Source: Saccharum officinarum (taxonomy: Eukaryota; Streptophyta; Magnoliopsida; Poales; Poaceae). From it: a stretch of 64,000 nt of DNA. The notes under the pieces are model-generated. The model made no database searches, had not been told where the DNA came from, and was given only the letters and a program-made list of their open reading frames with translations. A program made the position numbers and the translations under genes. Below, piece after piece: positions 11,265 through 22,933 of this stretch (position 1 is its first letter; each line of letters begins with the position of its first letter). The stretch lies in contig CM036191.1 of the NCBI GenBank assembly GCA_020631735.1, positions 36,377,335 to 36,441,334 on the forward strand, read 5' to 3'.

Positions 11265-12984
11265 ATGGGGTTCTGGGTGTCGCTTGCTGCTTACACAGTG
11301 GCACTGCTGGCGTTCACCATTGCCACCCTGCATAGATCCATGCAGAGCAAGCGTATTTCGGCGACAGCTCTCAACAAACCGCCGCCGCCTCCTGGCCCCG
11401 CCGGCCACCCTCTCCTCGGCAGCCTACTCTACGTTATCGGGCCCCTCTGGCACAACCCGCACCGGAGCCTCGTCGCCCTCGCCGAAACCCACGGCCCCAT
11501 CGTGTACCTCCGGCTCGGCCTGACCCGCGCCATGGCCGTGGTCTCGTCCGCCGCCGTCGCCCACGAGGCCCTTGTGAAGAACGACGCGGCGCTCGCGGCC
11601 CGGCTCGTCCCCGACAACGTGCGCGCGCTGTCGTACGGCGCCACGTCCATGGTGTTCCTCCCGAGCTCCGACCAGCTGTGGCGGCAGCTCCGCGTCCTGA
11701 TCGGCGCCGGCTTCTCCTCCAGCCAAATCCGCCACGTCCTGGAACGCCGCGCCGGCCAGCTCGCCGAGCACGTGAGGGCGTGCGCCGTCTCCGGCAGGCC
11801 GGTGAACATCCGGGAGGCCGTGAACGGCACGGTGCTCAACGTCGTGTCCAACGTTCTCTTCTCCGAGGACGTGGTGGACCTGCGTGAGCAGCAGAAGGCA
11901 CAGACGTTCAAGAGCCTCGTGGTGCCCGTGCTCGAGGAGTGGTCCAAGCCCAGCGTCTCCGACGTCTTACCTTTCCTGGCGCCGCTGGAACACCTCCTCG
12001 GCTCGCGCCGCCGCATCTCCACGCATCTGGCCAAGCTGTTCAGGTTCTTTGATGAAGTGATCATCGAGAAACGATTAGCTTGCGGCCAGAAGCACAATGA
12101 CATCTTGGATATCCTCCTGTCCCGGATGGCCATGTCCAAGCTCACGCGCCAACAGATCACTACATTTCCAACAGTACGCATACACACAAACTATCTTGGA
12201 TAAACTTTGCATGATTACATTGAATATAACCTGCACCATCGGTTTATAGGATATGTTCATCGCAGCGAGTGACACGAGCACGGTGACCGTGCAATGGGCG
12301 ATGGCGGAGCTGCTTCACCACCCAGACAAGATGAAGAAGGTGAACGCCGAGCTCGCCGAGCAACTAGGGTCTAAAGATTTCGTCACGGAGGGTGACCTCA
12401 GCAAGCTGCCGTACCTCCATGCCGTGGTGAAGGAGACACTTCGTCTACACCCAGCAGTACCTCTGATACCACGTGAGGTGGTCGCCGATGACGTGTCTCT
12501 AGGTGGATTCCATGTGCCCAAAGGAACGGGCGTCATCGTCAACCTGTGGGCGATAGGAAGGGACAAGAGCGCATGGCCTTGTCCTGAGGAGTTCATCCCG
12601 GAGAGGTTCTTGGTTGGCCAGGAGGTGCACTCATCAATGGTGAAGGAGGCGTATAGGCCGTTTGGTGCCGGCCGCAGGGTGTGCCCTGGAATGGAGTACA
12701 CCGCGAGGTCTGTGCCATTGCTACTGGCATCGATTCTGCACAGAAATGAGTGGAGACTACCTGATGGTGATGGTGATGGAATCGGATTGGAGGGCATGGA
12801 CCTCAATGACCGCTATGGCACCGTGTTGAATCCGGCGACCCCCTTGCATGCTGTGCTGGTGTTGAATCCCTCCTCTAATTTAAAAAACATTTTAAAATTT
12901 TTTCCTATTTTTTTTCAGAATTTTTCGGTTCGGCCTTTGCCGAGTGTCGGGCACTCGGCAAAGGCTTTGCCGAGTGCCCGATAA
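11265..12984 (+). CDS. CYP76-like cytochrome P450 monooxygenase, copy 1
   Basis: Two exons, 11265-12173 and 12250-12984, are separated by a 76-bp GT-AG phase-0 intron and give about 547 residues. Members of this clade are ER-anchored haem-thiolate enzymes that hydroxylate terpenoids or related substrates with electrons from P450 reductase; the substrate here cannot be told. Visible marks are an N-terminal membrane helix (residues 5-22), the hinge PPPPPGPAGHP near 40-50, an I-helix AASDT at 308-312 (usual A/G-G-x-D-T, so the second position is Ala), ETLR at 365-368, PERF at 420-423 and the haem loop FGAGRRVCPG with Cys448. The intron position, just before the I-helix motif, is typical of A-type P450s. 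Family members usually end at around 500 residues with a PLxAVPV-like tail. Here the frame passes PLHAVLV without a stop and continues into CACTA-derived sequence for about 35 residues. CYP76 is my best fit; a neighbouring A-type family is possible. Confidence 0.85.
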
Positions 12985-13131
12985 AAGACACTCGGCAAAG
13001 GCCGCTTTACCGACAACTTTTTTGCCGTGTGCTCTTTGCCGAGTGTGGCACTCGGCAAAGCCTTTGCCGAGTGTATTTAGGGCTTTGCCGAGTGCCCTGG
13101 ACACTCGGCAAAGCGGCTGATTCCAGTAGTG
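12880..13131. mobile_element. CACTA transposon end fragment fused to the P450 3' end, copy 1
   Basis: Subterminal words TTTGCCGAGTG (five forward) and CACTCGGCAAA (four reverse) alternate between about 12935 and 13112, and the segment ends CCAGTAGTG at 13131, the reverse of a CACTACTGG terminus. This word family is a hallmark of maize and sorghum CACTA elements. Only one end is present; the opposite end and the transposase are missing, so this is a truncated relic. Its left boundary is uncertain (about 12870-12930). It supplies the stop codon used by the P450 frame. Confidence 0.8.
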
Positions 13132-13400
13132 TGTCTACCGTGTGATGTGTTGGTCTACACATGTAACACATCGTATGGGAATAAATAAAGTGGGGACAAG
13201 TATATGTTTTGTACCACGGGCAAATAATCGATGTATCACGCATAGCAGACTACAAGGGTAGCACACAAGATGACACATATTAATACTTTGTTTAGGTAGA
13301 TGATGTCCTACATCAGTACATCTAGTGTATGATGATGTTCGTATTGCTTGTGCGCCGTGCTGGTATATGCATGCAGGAGTTGTGTATTTGGTACTAGTTA

Positions 13401-13484
13401 GGCCTTGTTTGGATGCATGTGTAATTCCACTCCAATCTACTTCAACACATGTGAATTGAGACGAATACATGTGCATCCAAGGCC
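13401..13484. mobile_element. 84-bp Tourist-like MITE, copy 1
   Basis: The ends GGCCTTGTTTGGATGCA and TGCATCCAAGGCC form an inverted repeat. The element is flanked by TTA at 13398-13400 and 13485-13487, the 3-bp target duplication of PIF/Harbinger-type MITEs. The counterpart in copy 2 is 34823-34905. Confidence 0.75.
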
Positions 13485-13489
13485 TTAGG

Positions 13490-15060
13490 GAGGGTGGAGT
13501 TCTGTCGTCCCTACTTATTATAGTTTGGAGGGATAGTGTTATAGAGATGAAGTCCCTTCTTGATTGCTTTATAGATTACTTTTGTAACCGGTTACATGAA
13601 TCCCAATCTAGTCGATTTCAAGGAGTCATGATTAGTCATCTCTATATTCCTCATCCACCAACCAAATGATACACTATAAGGTGAGATTCGTCCTCATCCA
13701 GTTGACCCGGTCCACCCTAGTCCTAGTAGTTGGTTATAGCCTCGATGAGGTTACCCATGGCCCACACGTACTCGTCAGTGTTGGTATTTCTTATGCTCCA
13801 ATAAATTAATTTTATAAACACATATAAATATGTTGTATCATTTTACTCTAGAATATTTCAATGCATCATATTTTGTTATCCTTAGGAAAGATAATGGCTA
13901 AGGCTATCGATAAACATGATTTTTGAAAATATCACACCTATGCATCTAACGGGGGTTAATGATAAAGATAGTAGCATGACACAGAAAAGATAAAGGATAC
14001 AAGATAAATAAAGATAAAGGATAAAGTAGAAGGTGCACGGCCTGATACATAACATTATTTAGCTCCTTACACAACTAGAGAACATGGTCTAGCCCCAACC
14101 TGGCATGGTCCTACTCAGACCACTACAATAAACAATACATCGTCAGATATTGCTAAATTTGATGATTTGCACCCCATTTGCACCCCATCTATGGATGCAA
14201 AAGATCTTTGTGTACCTATAACATGCTTTTACTATTCCCCCCTCACCTATGTTGTCTACTGCATGTAATGCATGCAACACAAATATATTGTCACTATCAA
14301 GATAATAATTTTGTCCAAACTAGTCAAGGTGGTTGTTGACTACGTGGGTCCTAGGTATCCATACTGAAGGTAAAGTAGACCGATTGAAACTGAAAAAGAA
14401 CCCATGAGTACCTCATTGACATGGAAATCAAAGCATAGATGATGATTGATAGAAACCAGTGCATCTAGGATTCTTTGTAAGCTAATTTGTTTAAGATTTT
14501 CCTCTAACTGAATAGGAAACTAATTCCCAACCGACCAAGCTATATGTCTCCATGGTCGACATTACTAGTGCTGGTACTTACCAACGACGACCTCTCTATC
14601 TCACACTCACTTTCTCCTATCTCAATGGGTGAAGTTGAAGAAGGACTAGAATTAGCTAGGGTTTTGGCCATTGGGTAGTAGATGAGGAGAGGGAGTGTTT
14701 CAAGATTCAGAGTTGGGATGTCGAGCAGCTATATAGGGATCCCCTAGGTGGCCGTGGCAAGACGAGATGGCAAGGCAAGTAACTTGGCTAATAAAGGGTA
14801 GAATAGAGGGGGCCACGACGAGTGTGGGCTGATGGCTATGATCATCGCCGGTTGTGGGCGATATAGCGAGCGACCATGGTGCTAAAATGCCAAAATAAGT
14901 GTTCTTTTCTAATCATTTGTTACCATTTGATGGTGTGCGTGTGTGGTTATATAATGTGACGATCGTTTCCAACAAATTACTTCCTCAGTTTTTATGTATT
15001 ATTAGTTTTGTCCTAAGTAAAATATTTCAAGCTTTGACCATAAACTTTTAAAATATTTAT
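13490..15060. other. Intergenic DNA between P450 and VIP3
   Basis: This is AT-rich DNA with no gene-like frame. It includes a run of AAAGATAAAGGATA-type words near 13985-14030 and a duplicated CACCCCATTTGC/CACCCCATCTAT pair near 14170. Nothing else was recognised. Confidence 0.4.
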
Positions 15061-15063
15061 ATA

Positions 15064-16055
15064 GGTTAAAAACTTAAGATTTATGTTTTTAGATTTACTA
15101 CTAGAACTTTTTGACAGTATGTTTTACTTAGTACTAACCTAATACGACATGTAAAAAGACAGATATATTATCTCTATGATAAATAATAAACAACTCAAAA
15201 TAAAATAAATTATATTTTTTTCCTTGAGTAGGAGCTGCTATGGTTTTTAGCTGTGTCTCAATCAAAACTACTATAAAGGCTTTTTAACAAAAACTACTAA
15301 AAAGTGTTGAGAGACTAGTTGGATTACATTGATACAAGAGCAAAAGTTAGGACGGAGAGAAGAAATAAGCTCTTTATTTCTTAATATGTTTTGCTATACG
15401 AGATGTATACTCTGTTGTTCTAGGATGTCACTTTTAGTCATCCTTCCATCTCGTTTTATGGGGGAGAGGTATGTGAAAAGCTACTTTTCTCAGCTTCACC
15501 TCTCTCCTTTCCTTTATGAGAGCATAAAAAAGGGGCTTTACCCTATGAGCTATTTTGGAAAAGGGTGTTTGGCAAAAAAAAAAAGCTCATAATAGCTCAT
15601 AAAGCTATTGGTGAAGTTGTGCCAAATACGCCCTTATATAGCTAGGTTAAAAACATAAGATTTATGTTTCAACATTCACTACTAGAACTGTTTGACAGTT
15701 AAAGTTAGAAATGTTTTATTTAGGACAAACCTAATACGACATGCAAAAAGATAGATATATTATCTCTATGATAAATAATAAACAACACAAAACAAAATAA
15801 ATTATATTTTTGTTCCTTTAGGACGAGTTGCTATGGGTTTTAGCTGTGCCTCAATCAAAACTACTAAAAATGCTTTTTTAACAAAAACTACTAAAAATTG
15901 TTGAGAGACTAGTTGGAATGTTGGATTACATAGATGCAAGAGCAAGAACTAGGACCGAGAGAAGAAATATCCTCTTTATTTGTTGACACGTTTCGATATA
16001 ATAAGATGTATAATCTAACGATGCCATTTTAAACCATCCTTCCATCTTTTGTAGA
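15064..16055. repeat. Diverged direct repeat upstream of VIP3, copy 1
   Basis: The stretch 15064-15450 recurs at about 15648-16050, about 585 bases further on. Shared words include CTAATACGACATG, GATATATTATCTCTATG, CTCAATCAAAACTACT and GTTGAGAGACTAGTTGGA. The copies differ at many positions and by small indels, so the repeat is old. A short foldback, GGGTGTTTGGCA ... TGCCAAATACGCCC (about 15567-15634), lies between them and may be a separate MITE. Confidence 0.75.
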
Positions 16056-16387
16056 GAGGAGAGGTTGATGAATAGTATCTATATCTTTCCTCATATTTAA
16101 TTTGCTCATCATCAAGGTCTTTTTTCGTATTTATTCTTTCACTTGTTCTCCACCTCATTTAATTGGCCATCGAAGTCTTTTCTTTATATTTGTTCTCTGA
16201 CTTTGATTCCATAGAAAAAAAAAGACTTGTTTTTTTTTTCTAAAACCCACAAAGCCCTCCTCTGCTCTCTTTCCCTGTCTCCCACTTTCCCCAGCCCCCA
16301 CACCAGATCGAGCACCGATCTAGGGTTCCACCTCGCCTTCCGCTCGCCGGCGAGGAGCCGTTCGGGACCCAGACGCGGCCAAGGGAG

Positions 16388-19087
16388 ATGAAGCTCGCGG
16401 GGCTCAAGTCTGTGGACGGCGCCCACGAGGAGTCCATCTGGGCGGCGGCGTGGGCGCCCGCCGCCGACCACCGCCCCACGGCGGTGCTCCTCACCGGCGC
16501 GCTCGACGAGACCGTGCGCGCTTGGCTCCCCGACGACCTCGCCGCCTTGGGGTCCCCCGCGCGGGGCCACGCGCTCGGGGTCGTCTCCCTCGCCGCCCAC
16601 CCCGCCGGCGCGCTCGCCGCCGCTGTGTCGCTCGACAGCTTCATCCGCGTCTTCGACGTCGACACAGGGGCATCCGTCGCCACGCTGGAGGCGCCGCCGT
16701 CCGAGGTCTGGGGCGTCCAGTTCCACCCCAAGGTGAGCGCGTGGCTGGTTCCCCCCTAGTTGGGACTCTGGATTTTTTTTTAAAAAGGCAAAAATGGTTG
16801 CTCTCTTGCGATTTCTGCTGTAATTTAGGTTGAAATCCATAGGAGATTGAGCTAAATGTGTGGGATTTTAATTAGATGTGTGGTGATTCTAGTAATTCGA
16901 GGGCGGAGTGCTGCAAAAAATGTTGTCCTGGGTTGGATTTTGTGGGTTTCACAATTATTGTTGAGTGTGCTAGTGCAGATTGATAATGAATGGTGTATTC
17001 CTCAGATGGCCTGGTTCACTTTGTAGATTTCAGGATTGAATCCCATGATCAAAATGTGGCCTTGACTACATGACTGCCACTAGTAGTGTTTTGTACGGTT
17101 AAGGAAAAACAAAATGCTGCATATGAATAAGCAACCTTTTATTAGGTTCAATCGTAGTGCTGCATTAGTGCTGCCCTGGTTTGGATTTCTTGAGTTTGCA
17201 ATTTTACTTATTGTGAAAAACTGAAAATTTAAGAGAGTATTCCTCAGATTGCTTGGTTGATTTTGTTGTATTCAGTTTAAATGCTAATTCTAGCCTTGTA
17301 AATAGGAAAATTGAGATCTTGCATGCTGAAAATAATGGTTGGTTTCAAGCTTTCCCAATCTGCCATTCATGTCTTGTGTAGGTGAAGCCTGTAGTTGGTA
17401 CATGAGGAAGGCAAGTCTGTCCTGTTACTTGTCTGTTGCTTTATTATCGCCATCAAATCAAGGCACTTCTAGCCCTTCACTTGTTTGTTTCCAGTAATTG
17501 GTCTGCATTTATTGGCATAGTGTCACTTGATCCCCCATTTTGGTGTATTTGCAATCACTTGCTTGTACTGATGATTCTACATTCCTGTTACATAACTAAA
17601 AAATGGTCCTTACTGAAAATAATATGCAATTATCAACTTATATGTATCGATGCAAGGTTTGTGTAGACATCTCTGTGACAGATTATGTGCTTAGATTTTT
17701 ATGGTTATGCTGCATCAGGTTTCCATTATACATCTGTTTGATAAACCAGCACTATTTTACATGCTGTCAATACATTCAGTTGGTAAAAGTTGCAATAGTT
17801 GTGGGGTTGGATTTGATTTGGGAGTTCACTTTGCTTGTGGACTGTTTCAAAGCCTTTACTATATTAAAGAAATCTAATTTTTGAATACTTCGAATTTGTA
17901 TTTGTTCTGAAATGTATCAAATTCTTTTTCACATTTGGACAGTAATGCTGCTTCAACGAAATTTGGAGAAGTAGAAGTAGTAAAGCTGTTGTCATTTCAA
18001 TTAGACATTATCTTGATTGACGTGATTCACCTTGCTACACTATAGAAGCATAAATCATACTCTGGATCATGTGCCAGCTCATCCTGAACCTTGTTTGAAC
18101 ATGAAATTAATTTCCCTGTACTGTATGGTCGCCACAAATGCATATTGATAGACATGTTTATGATGTAGAATTTGATGTTTACACAGTTGACGTGTGTTAG
18201 TGGCTGTTCCTTCAGTCCTCTCCTGAAAAGCTTCACCTGTCATTGTTTGATAATATTATTAGTTTGGATATTCTGATTTGGCTAAAACCTTGACAGTTGA
18301 TATGCCATGTTCTGTTGTACTTATGATTCCAAGTAATACAGATGACAGGAAATTGTGACTGAATTTTCCTTCTATCCTGTTACATCTAATATGTCAAATT
18401 GGCTGTTCTTTCTTCAGTTTGGTTATTGACAGGCTGGGCTAAACCATAGTCTTTACTTTTCAGGGTAATGCTCTGGCTGCAGCTGGTGGTGGCAGTGGAT
18501 CAGTGAAGCTCTGGGACACAGAGAAGTGGCAGCCAATTACCAGCCTCACTGTCCCACGTCCGGAGGGCGCTCGCCCTGACAGGACAGGCAGTGGCAAGTT
18601 TGTCCTTTCAGTTGCCTGGAGCCCTGATGGAAAACTCTTAGCATGTGGGTCCATGGATGGCACCATTGCCATCTACGACGCTGTCCGCATGAAGTTCCTC
18701 CACCATCTCGAGGGCCACCACATGCCAGTGCGGTCCATGGTGTTCTCCCCGGTGGATCCCCACGTGCTCTTCACGGCCTGCGACGACTGCCACATCCACA
18801 TCTACGACGCCAAGGAGAAGAGCCTCATCGGGGCCATGTCAGGCCACGCAAGCTGGGTGCTGAGCATCGATGTGAGCCCTGATGGCTTGGCGGTGGCGAC
18901 GGGATCCAGCGACCGCACGGTCCGGCTCTGGGACATCAACATGAGGACCTCAGTGCAGACCATGAGCAACCATTCTGACCAGGTCTGGGCCGTGGCGTTC
19001 CGGCCGCCAGGTGGGGCGGGAATCCGGGCAGGGCGTCTAGCTAGTGCGTCGGATGACAAGAGCATCTCCCTGTACGATTACTCGTAG
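16388..19087 (+). CDS. VIP3: WD40 protein VIP3/SKI8, copy 1
   Basis: Two exons, 16388-16732 and 18464-19087, encode 322 residues; Arabidopsis VIP3 is of nearly equal length. VIP3 (yeast Ski8, human WDR61) is a seven-bladed beta-propeller scaffold. It serves the nuclear Paf1 transcription-elongation complex and the cytoplasmic SKI RNA-decay complex, and in Arabidopsis it is needed for normal FLC expression. Seven blade ends are visible: ETVRAWL (41-47), SFIRVFD (84-90), SVKLWD (128-133), TIAIYD (182-187), HIHIYD (225-230), TVRLWD (267-272) and SISLYD (315-320). Exon 1 is very GC-rich and exon 2 less so. The 1.73-kb phase-0 intron uses GTGAGC and TTTTCAG. The start is the first ATG after a pyrimidine-rich leader and gives the conserved opening around HEESIW. 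This copy is intact. Confidence 0.93.
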
Positions 19088-19899
19088 GTTTTTTTACCAT
19101 TGCAATGCCTCTGTGGTACTCTGTTTCCAACCAGAGATTCGAATTTGGCCATGATGGTTGGAAGAATTGTTGTACTCAGCACACTAATTGAGCTGCTATT
19201 TGCAAGGGAAGCTAGTTTATTTCGTGTCATTGAGTTAATTGTACTGGAGTTGCTGAGTTTCATGCTTGTCCCTGTTTTTCTACAGGTGATCCATTTTGGT
19301 TGTTCTTCCCTGCAGATGTGATTAAGAGGAGACTATATATTTGCCACAGTTATGTACTTTAAGCATGAGCTATACTTTAAGCGTGTTTGCACTGAGTTAG
19401 TTACTAGGACGAGTTTGACCGTATTTGCACCGAGTTTCTTAATAAGACGAGTGGTTAAACGTCAAATCCATCAAAATGTGGCGTCATGTTTAAAACGGAG
19501 GTATATGGATGTGCTTTGTATCAGATAATGCGGTTTTTTATGGCAACCAAACCATCCCCATTTTCTGATCAGGTGTTTATCTCGACAAACTATTGATATA
19601 GTGCACGAATTTCAGTCGCCCGACCACTATTCTAATTCCTTCCTGTGTTACCTAAACATAACAGGCTAATAAAAAACTTTAATCGCTCATATGCTGTATT
19701 TCCTAACAATAGTTTAATTCCCGGTATTATCTCTCTAAAATAAATTTAATTCCATGTTAGCGCAAAAGAGGCCTCCGATCGGCCCGCAGTCAGATCCGCT
19801 TTCATCCGGCCCGTATGAGCTTCTGGAGGCCCAGAACACGATTACCTGCCCCAGTTGGGCCGGTTGAGTGCCCATGAACCTAGATGAGGTGGCAAGTGG
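19088..19899. other. VIP3 3' flank, no further gene
   Basis: This holds the 3' untranslated sequence and AT-rich DNA up to the MULE target site. The short paired stretch TTTGCACTGAGTTAGTTACTAG and its variant TTTGCACCGAGTTTCTTAATAAG (near 19387 and 19424) suggest a small tandem duplication. Nothing else was recognised. Confidence 0.4.
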
Positions 19900-20261
19900 T
19901 ACTTGGTGATTTTTTTATTTTTAGTCCAAATTTGAAACAAATTTTAAATTTAACCCGCGTTTGATTTTTTTTTAAATCTAACCCGTTTGGCCCCGCCACC
20001 ATGCATGGCGGGGCAAATGCACTGAACCCCGCCATGCATGGTGGCGGGGTACAGGTCCCACGTGGCGGGTGATGTGGCATGCCACCCGGGTGTACCCCGC
20101 CATGATGCGTGGCGGGGTATGCCAAACCCGCCACCCATTATGACGGGGTACACCCCGCCACCCATCATGGCGGGGCACGGCCTAAATAAAAGCCGCGCCC
20201 CGCCACGCCCGCTCGGCTTTGAAGCCGCCGCCGGAGCCGCCACCGCCACCCTCCCCCGCGC

Positions 20262-20313
20262 TTGTGTGACTTGCAGGTTTGGCACCGTGTTTGTGTGACT
20301 TGCAGGTTTGGCA
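20262..20313 (+). repeat. 29-bp-period duplication carrying a splice-acceptor-like word
   Basis: TTGTGTGACTTGCAGG followed by TTTGGCA occurs at 20262-20284 and again at 20291-20313. Both hold a possible acceptor (CTTGCAG). This lies at the 5' edge of the PMD cargo gene and is present identically in copy 2. Confidence 0.7.
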
Positions 20314-20358
20314 GCACGAAGACGTTCTACCCACCGCCCTTTTCATCTAGAAAGACGC

Positions 20359-21952
20359 TAAGGTAGTGAGGGGCGAGCTGGAAAGGAGGTACAAGCAGTA
20401 CACGGATGCGATAGACGTATTGACACACAACTACGTAAGTTATATCCACATTTCTTACTAAAGGCACTATCAATGAGATTGATACTAAATTAAGTTTTTT
20501 TTACTTTACAGGTAACATGGACACCATGGTCTAGGTGGGAGCTAGAGGACTACCTTAGTCCGCGCTGCAAGGAGGAAGGGGACGAGTGGCTTTACGAAGG
20601 GCCACTTATCTTCTTCCACGTCGTCGAGATGCACTACCCTTTCAGGGTTTACAGACAGTTCGGGAGGTTGCAGGGAATTCCACCGCTGTACTCCACCAAC
20701 GCTCAGCTGCATGGGTACGATGCCAATATGTTTATTCTATTTAAGTGCCTCATTTCTAATGCAATATGGCAATGCAGGATCGATCGAAGGCTTCGGACCA
20801 CGCAAAAGGATTGGACGGTGACGCACGAACCACATTTGCTTAATTGGTATAACAGGCATCCTCGCCACCTCAACGAACTTCCACAGCACAACCCGGCAAG
20901 ATGGATGGAGTACCTGCAATGGCTGCAGCGAAGTACGAGGACTCATCTCATGGTCCCGCACACCAACATGCCTGCAGATGCGGCAGGTGAGGATGACATC
21001 GCTGATGCGTTCGACGATGCGCAAAGGGTGCAAACACAACTTCTTAGGGCCCCTCTAAATAGATACGTGGTAAGTACTTTGCACTTATATCCTCAAGCGA
21101 GGTAAGGGTTTTAAAATTCAATCAAAATAATCGAGTTAACCTTGTGTGATGTTGTAGGCACAACAGTTGTCGAACTACTCCGAGGAAGCTTCCAGGCAAC
21201 TTTTTCGGACTAGGGACGACAAGACCAACCCTCTCCACGCCTTTGTCAAGGTACTTTTTATAGTAACATTCGTGACTACAACTCAGTTACCTTTAAAATT
21301 CACGCTTAATAATGGTTGTTGTCATCTAAACCTGTAGAGAATGAAAAAAGGCTGCAAAAAGTTAGCTCAAAAGCCGAGCTGTGCGGACACGACTTTGGAC
21401 GTACCTTACAACCCCACGTGGTCCAGGAGCCAGACGATGTCCACCGCAGCTGCTTCTCCTAGCGACACCAGGGCTGCGTCCTCGTCTATTCGTACTCCGC
21501 AGGACAGAGGGAAGGGTCCAGCGGCTGCGGACGATGTGGATGAGGCACTTCAGTATGACACAACGAGTGGCGACGACGACAACGAGGACGTTCACCAGTG
21601 GGAGTACACCGGTCACGAGGAGATGGGTGCCTCACAGCTATACGGTGCTCCTTTTGGTACACAGGGGGGTCGACTACACACAGCAGGAGAACTACACACC
21701 AGCCGAGCAATAGGTCCCTATGCTTTGCTTTTTTTTAATTCTACTGTTCGTAGCTCAACATTTAGAGTAGCTCATCAGGTTGCTTGCTTGCAGGGGCCGT
21801 CCTCGACGTAGCAGTTCAATCGTGGACATAGGCAGCAGCGCGAGAGGCAGCAACGGGACCGCACAGACGTTGGCTGGAGAAGCAACGTGGTCCCTACGAA
21901 TCCGAGGAGGCGACGGAGACCGCGAGACCCCTACACCCCTGGCGATTAGTAG
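20359..21952 (+). pseudogene. Plant-mobile-domain (PMD) cargo gene of the MULE, copy 1
   Basis: Exon-like segments with GT-AG borders and matching phases are (..)-20434, 20512-20714, 20778-21069, 21158-21250 and 21338 onward, with a further possible exon at 21794-21952. Recognisable PMD features are VTWTPW, then PLIFFHVVEMHYPFRV, RQFGRLQGIPP, LHG, then DRRLRTTQKDWTVTHEP and RYV. These match the aminotransferase-like plant mobile domain shared by MAIN/MAIL1 and the PP7-long-form proteins, a domain known to travel with transposons. The 63-bp second intron (20715-20777) is a multiple of three and stays open if retained. The 5' part is damaged: the frame VWQHEDVLPTALFI meets TAG upstream of the first good exon, and near 21650-21715 the coding signal changes frame. 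I therefore call a decayed or partial gene; whether it is expressed is unknown. Confidence 0.65.
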
Positions 21953-22933
21953 AGTAGTCATATTTAGCAGGCGCCGGACACATGTTATCATAGTTATGTA
22001 GTGCTAAAACAATTAAATTATGTGTAGATGTAGCAGCAGTACTCTACTTGGTTATTTCGATTGGACTAATGTAGTTGGTAACACTCGTTTAATCTTTGGC
22101 GTAAACGCAATTCTTCGTGCCATGGCTTCCGTAAATAAGGTCCGACGATGGGCCGGTAGCCGATGGGGAGGGGCCCTAGGCGGAGAGGGCGCCGAGGGGA
22201 GGGGAGCTCGGTCCTGGGGCGGAGAGGGGCGCTGCGAGAAATGGAATGGATGAATGGCCAAAAACAAGAAGTGTCCGGACTTTTAAATGGGCGGGGGTTG
22301 TACCCCGCCATGATGCATGGCGGGTTAGGGGTATCCCGCCATGAATTATGGCGGGGTACTCCTTTCCACGCTGGCCTACAGCGTGCCACGTGGGACCTGC
22401 ACCCTGCCACCATGCATGGCGGGGTGCAGTGCATTTGCCCCGCCATGCATGGTGGCGGGGCCAAACGGGTTAGATTTTAAAAAAATTTCAAATACGGGTT
22501 AAATTTAAAATTTGTTTCAAATTTGGGCTAAAAATAAAAAAAATCTACTTGGTTCCATGTTCATCGAGATTATTGGATTTTGAAACTTGAACTGCAGATA
22601 TCTATACTAAAACATTTTTCTAAAAAAAATCTATACTAAAATCAGATATCCGATTTTTAATTTCTTTTCACCATTGTATTCCTTACGATTTTAAATTTAT
22701 CAACATTACACATGGTTAATGTTCTGATCAAGAAAAATAATGACACGTAAACCCTACGCACGTAACGCCCATAGTTGTGGCAAAATGTAATGTAGCTCTC
22801 ATCCAAATAATATTTTTACAGGCGACATGATTATGAATCAAACAAACATTGTTTTGTCCAAATTTTGGCACTGCCCTATTTGGCTATGGCCAAATTTTGG
22901 CTTGGTATTGTAGTCTATGATGACCAAACTCTA

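Larger units (their letters stand above)
19908..22545. mobile_element. MULE-like transposon with long GC-palindromic TIRs, copy 1
   Basis: The ends are inverted copies, GATTTTTTTATTTTTAG at the left and CTAAAAATAAAAAAAATC at the right. The inverted homology extends about 265-280 bases inward (19908-20188 against 22282-22545). A perfect 8-bp target duplication, TACTTGGT, flanks it at 19900-19907 and 22546-22553. Inside the TIRs, several CCCCGCC...GGCGGGG units are each near-palindromic around ATGCAT or ATNATG. Long TIRs with an 8-9 bp duplication point to the Mutator superfamily, though 8 bp would also fit hAT. No MuDR-type transposase was found. The cargo is a plant-mobile-domain gene in plus orientation. 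Confidence 0.8.

Noticed and set aside
11424..12187. Long minus-strand frames opposite the P450 exons
   Set aside because: Mirror frames of GC-rich P450 exon 1; the plus strand has all P450 motifs and splice signals.
12892..13243. Minus-strand frames with repeated RQS/CRVP words
   Set aside because: Translations of the CACTA TTTGCCGAGTG repeats, not a protein.
16184..16840. Minus-strand frames opposite VIP3 exon 1
   Set aside because: Antisense shadow of a GC-rich exon with Arg/Gly/Glu-rich residues and no domain.
20000..20200. CCCCGCCATGCATGGCGGGG words as a CRISPR-like array
   Set aside because: The units are palindromes within the TIR of a transposon, with irregular spacing and no unique spacers; this is a plant nuclear sequence.
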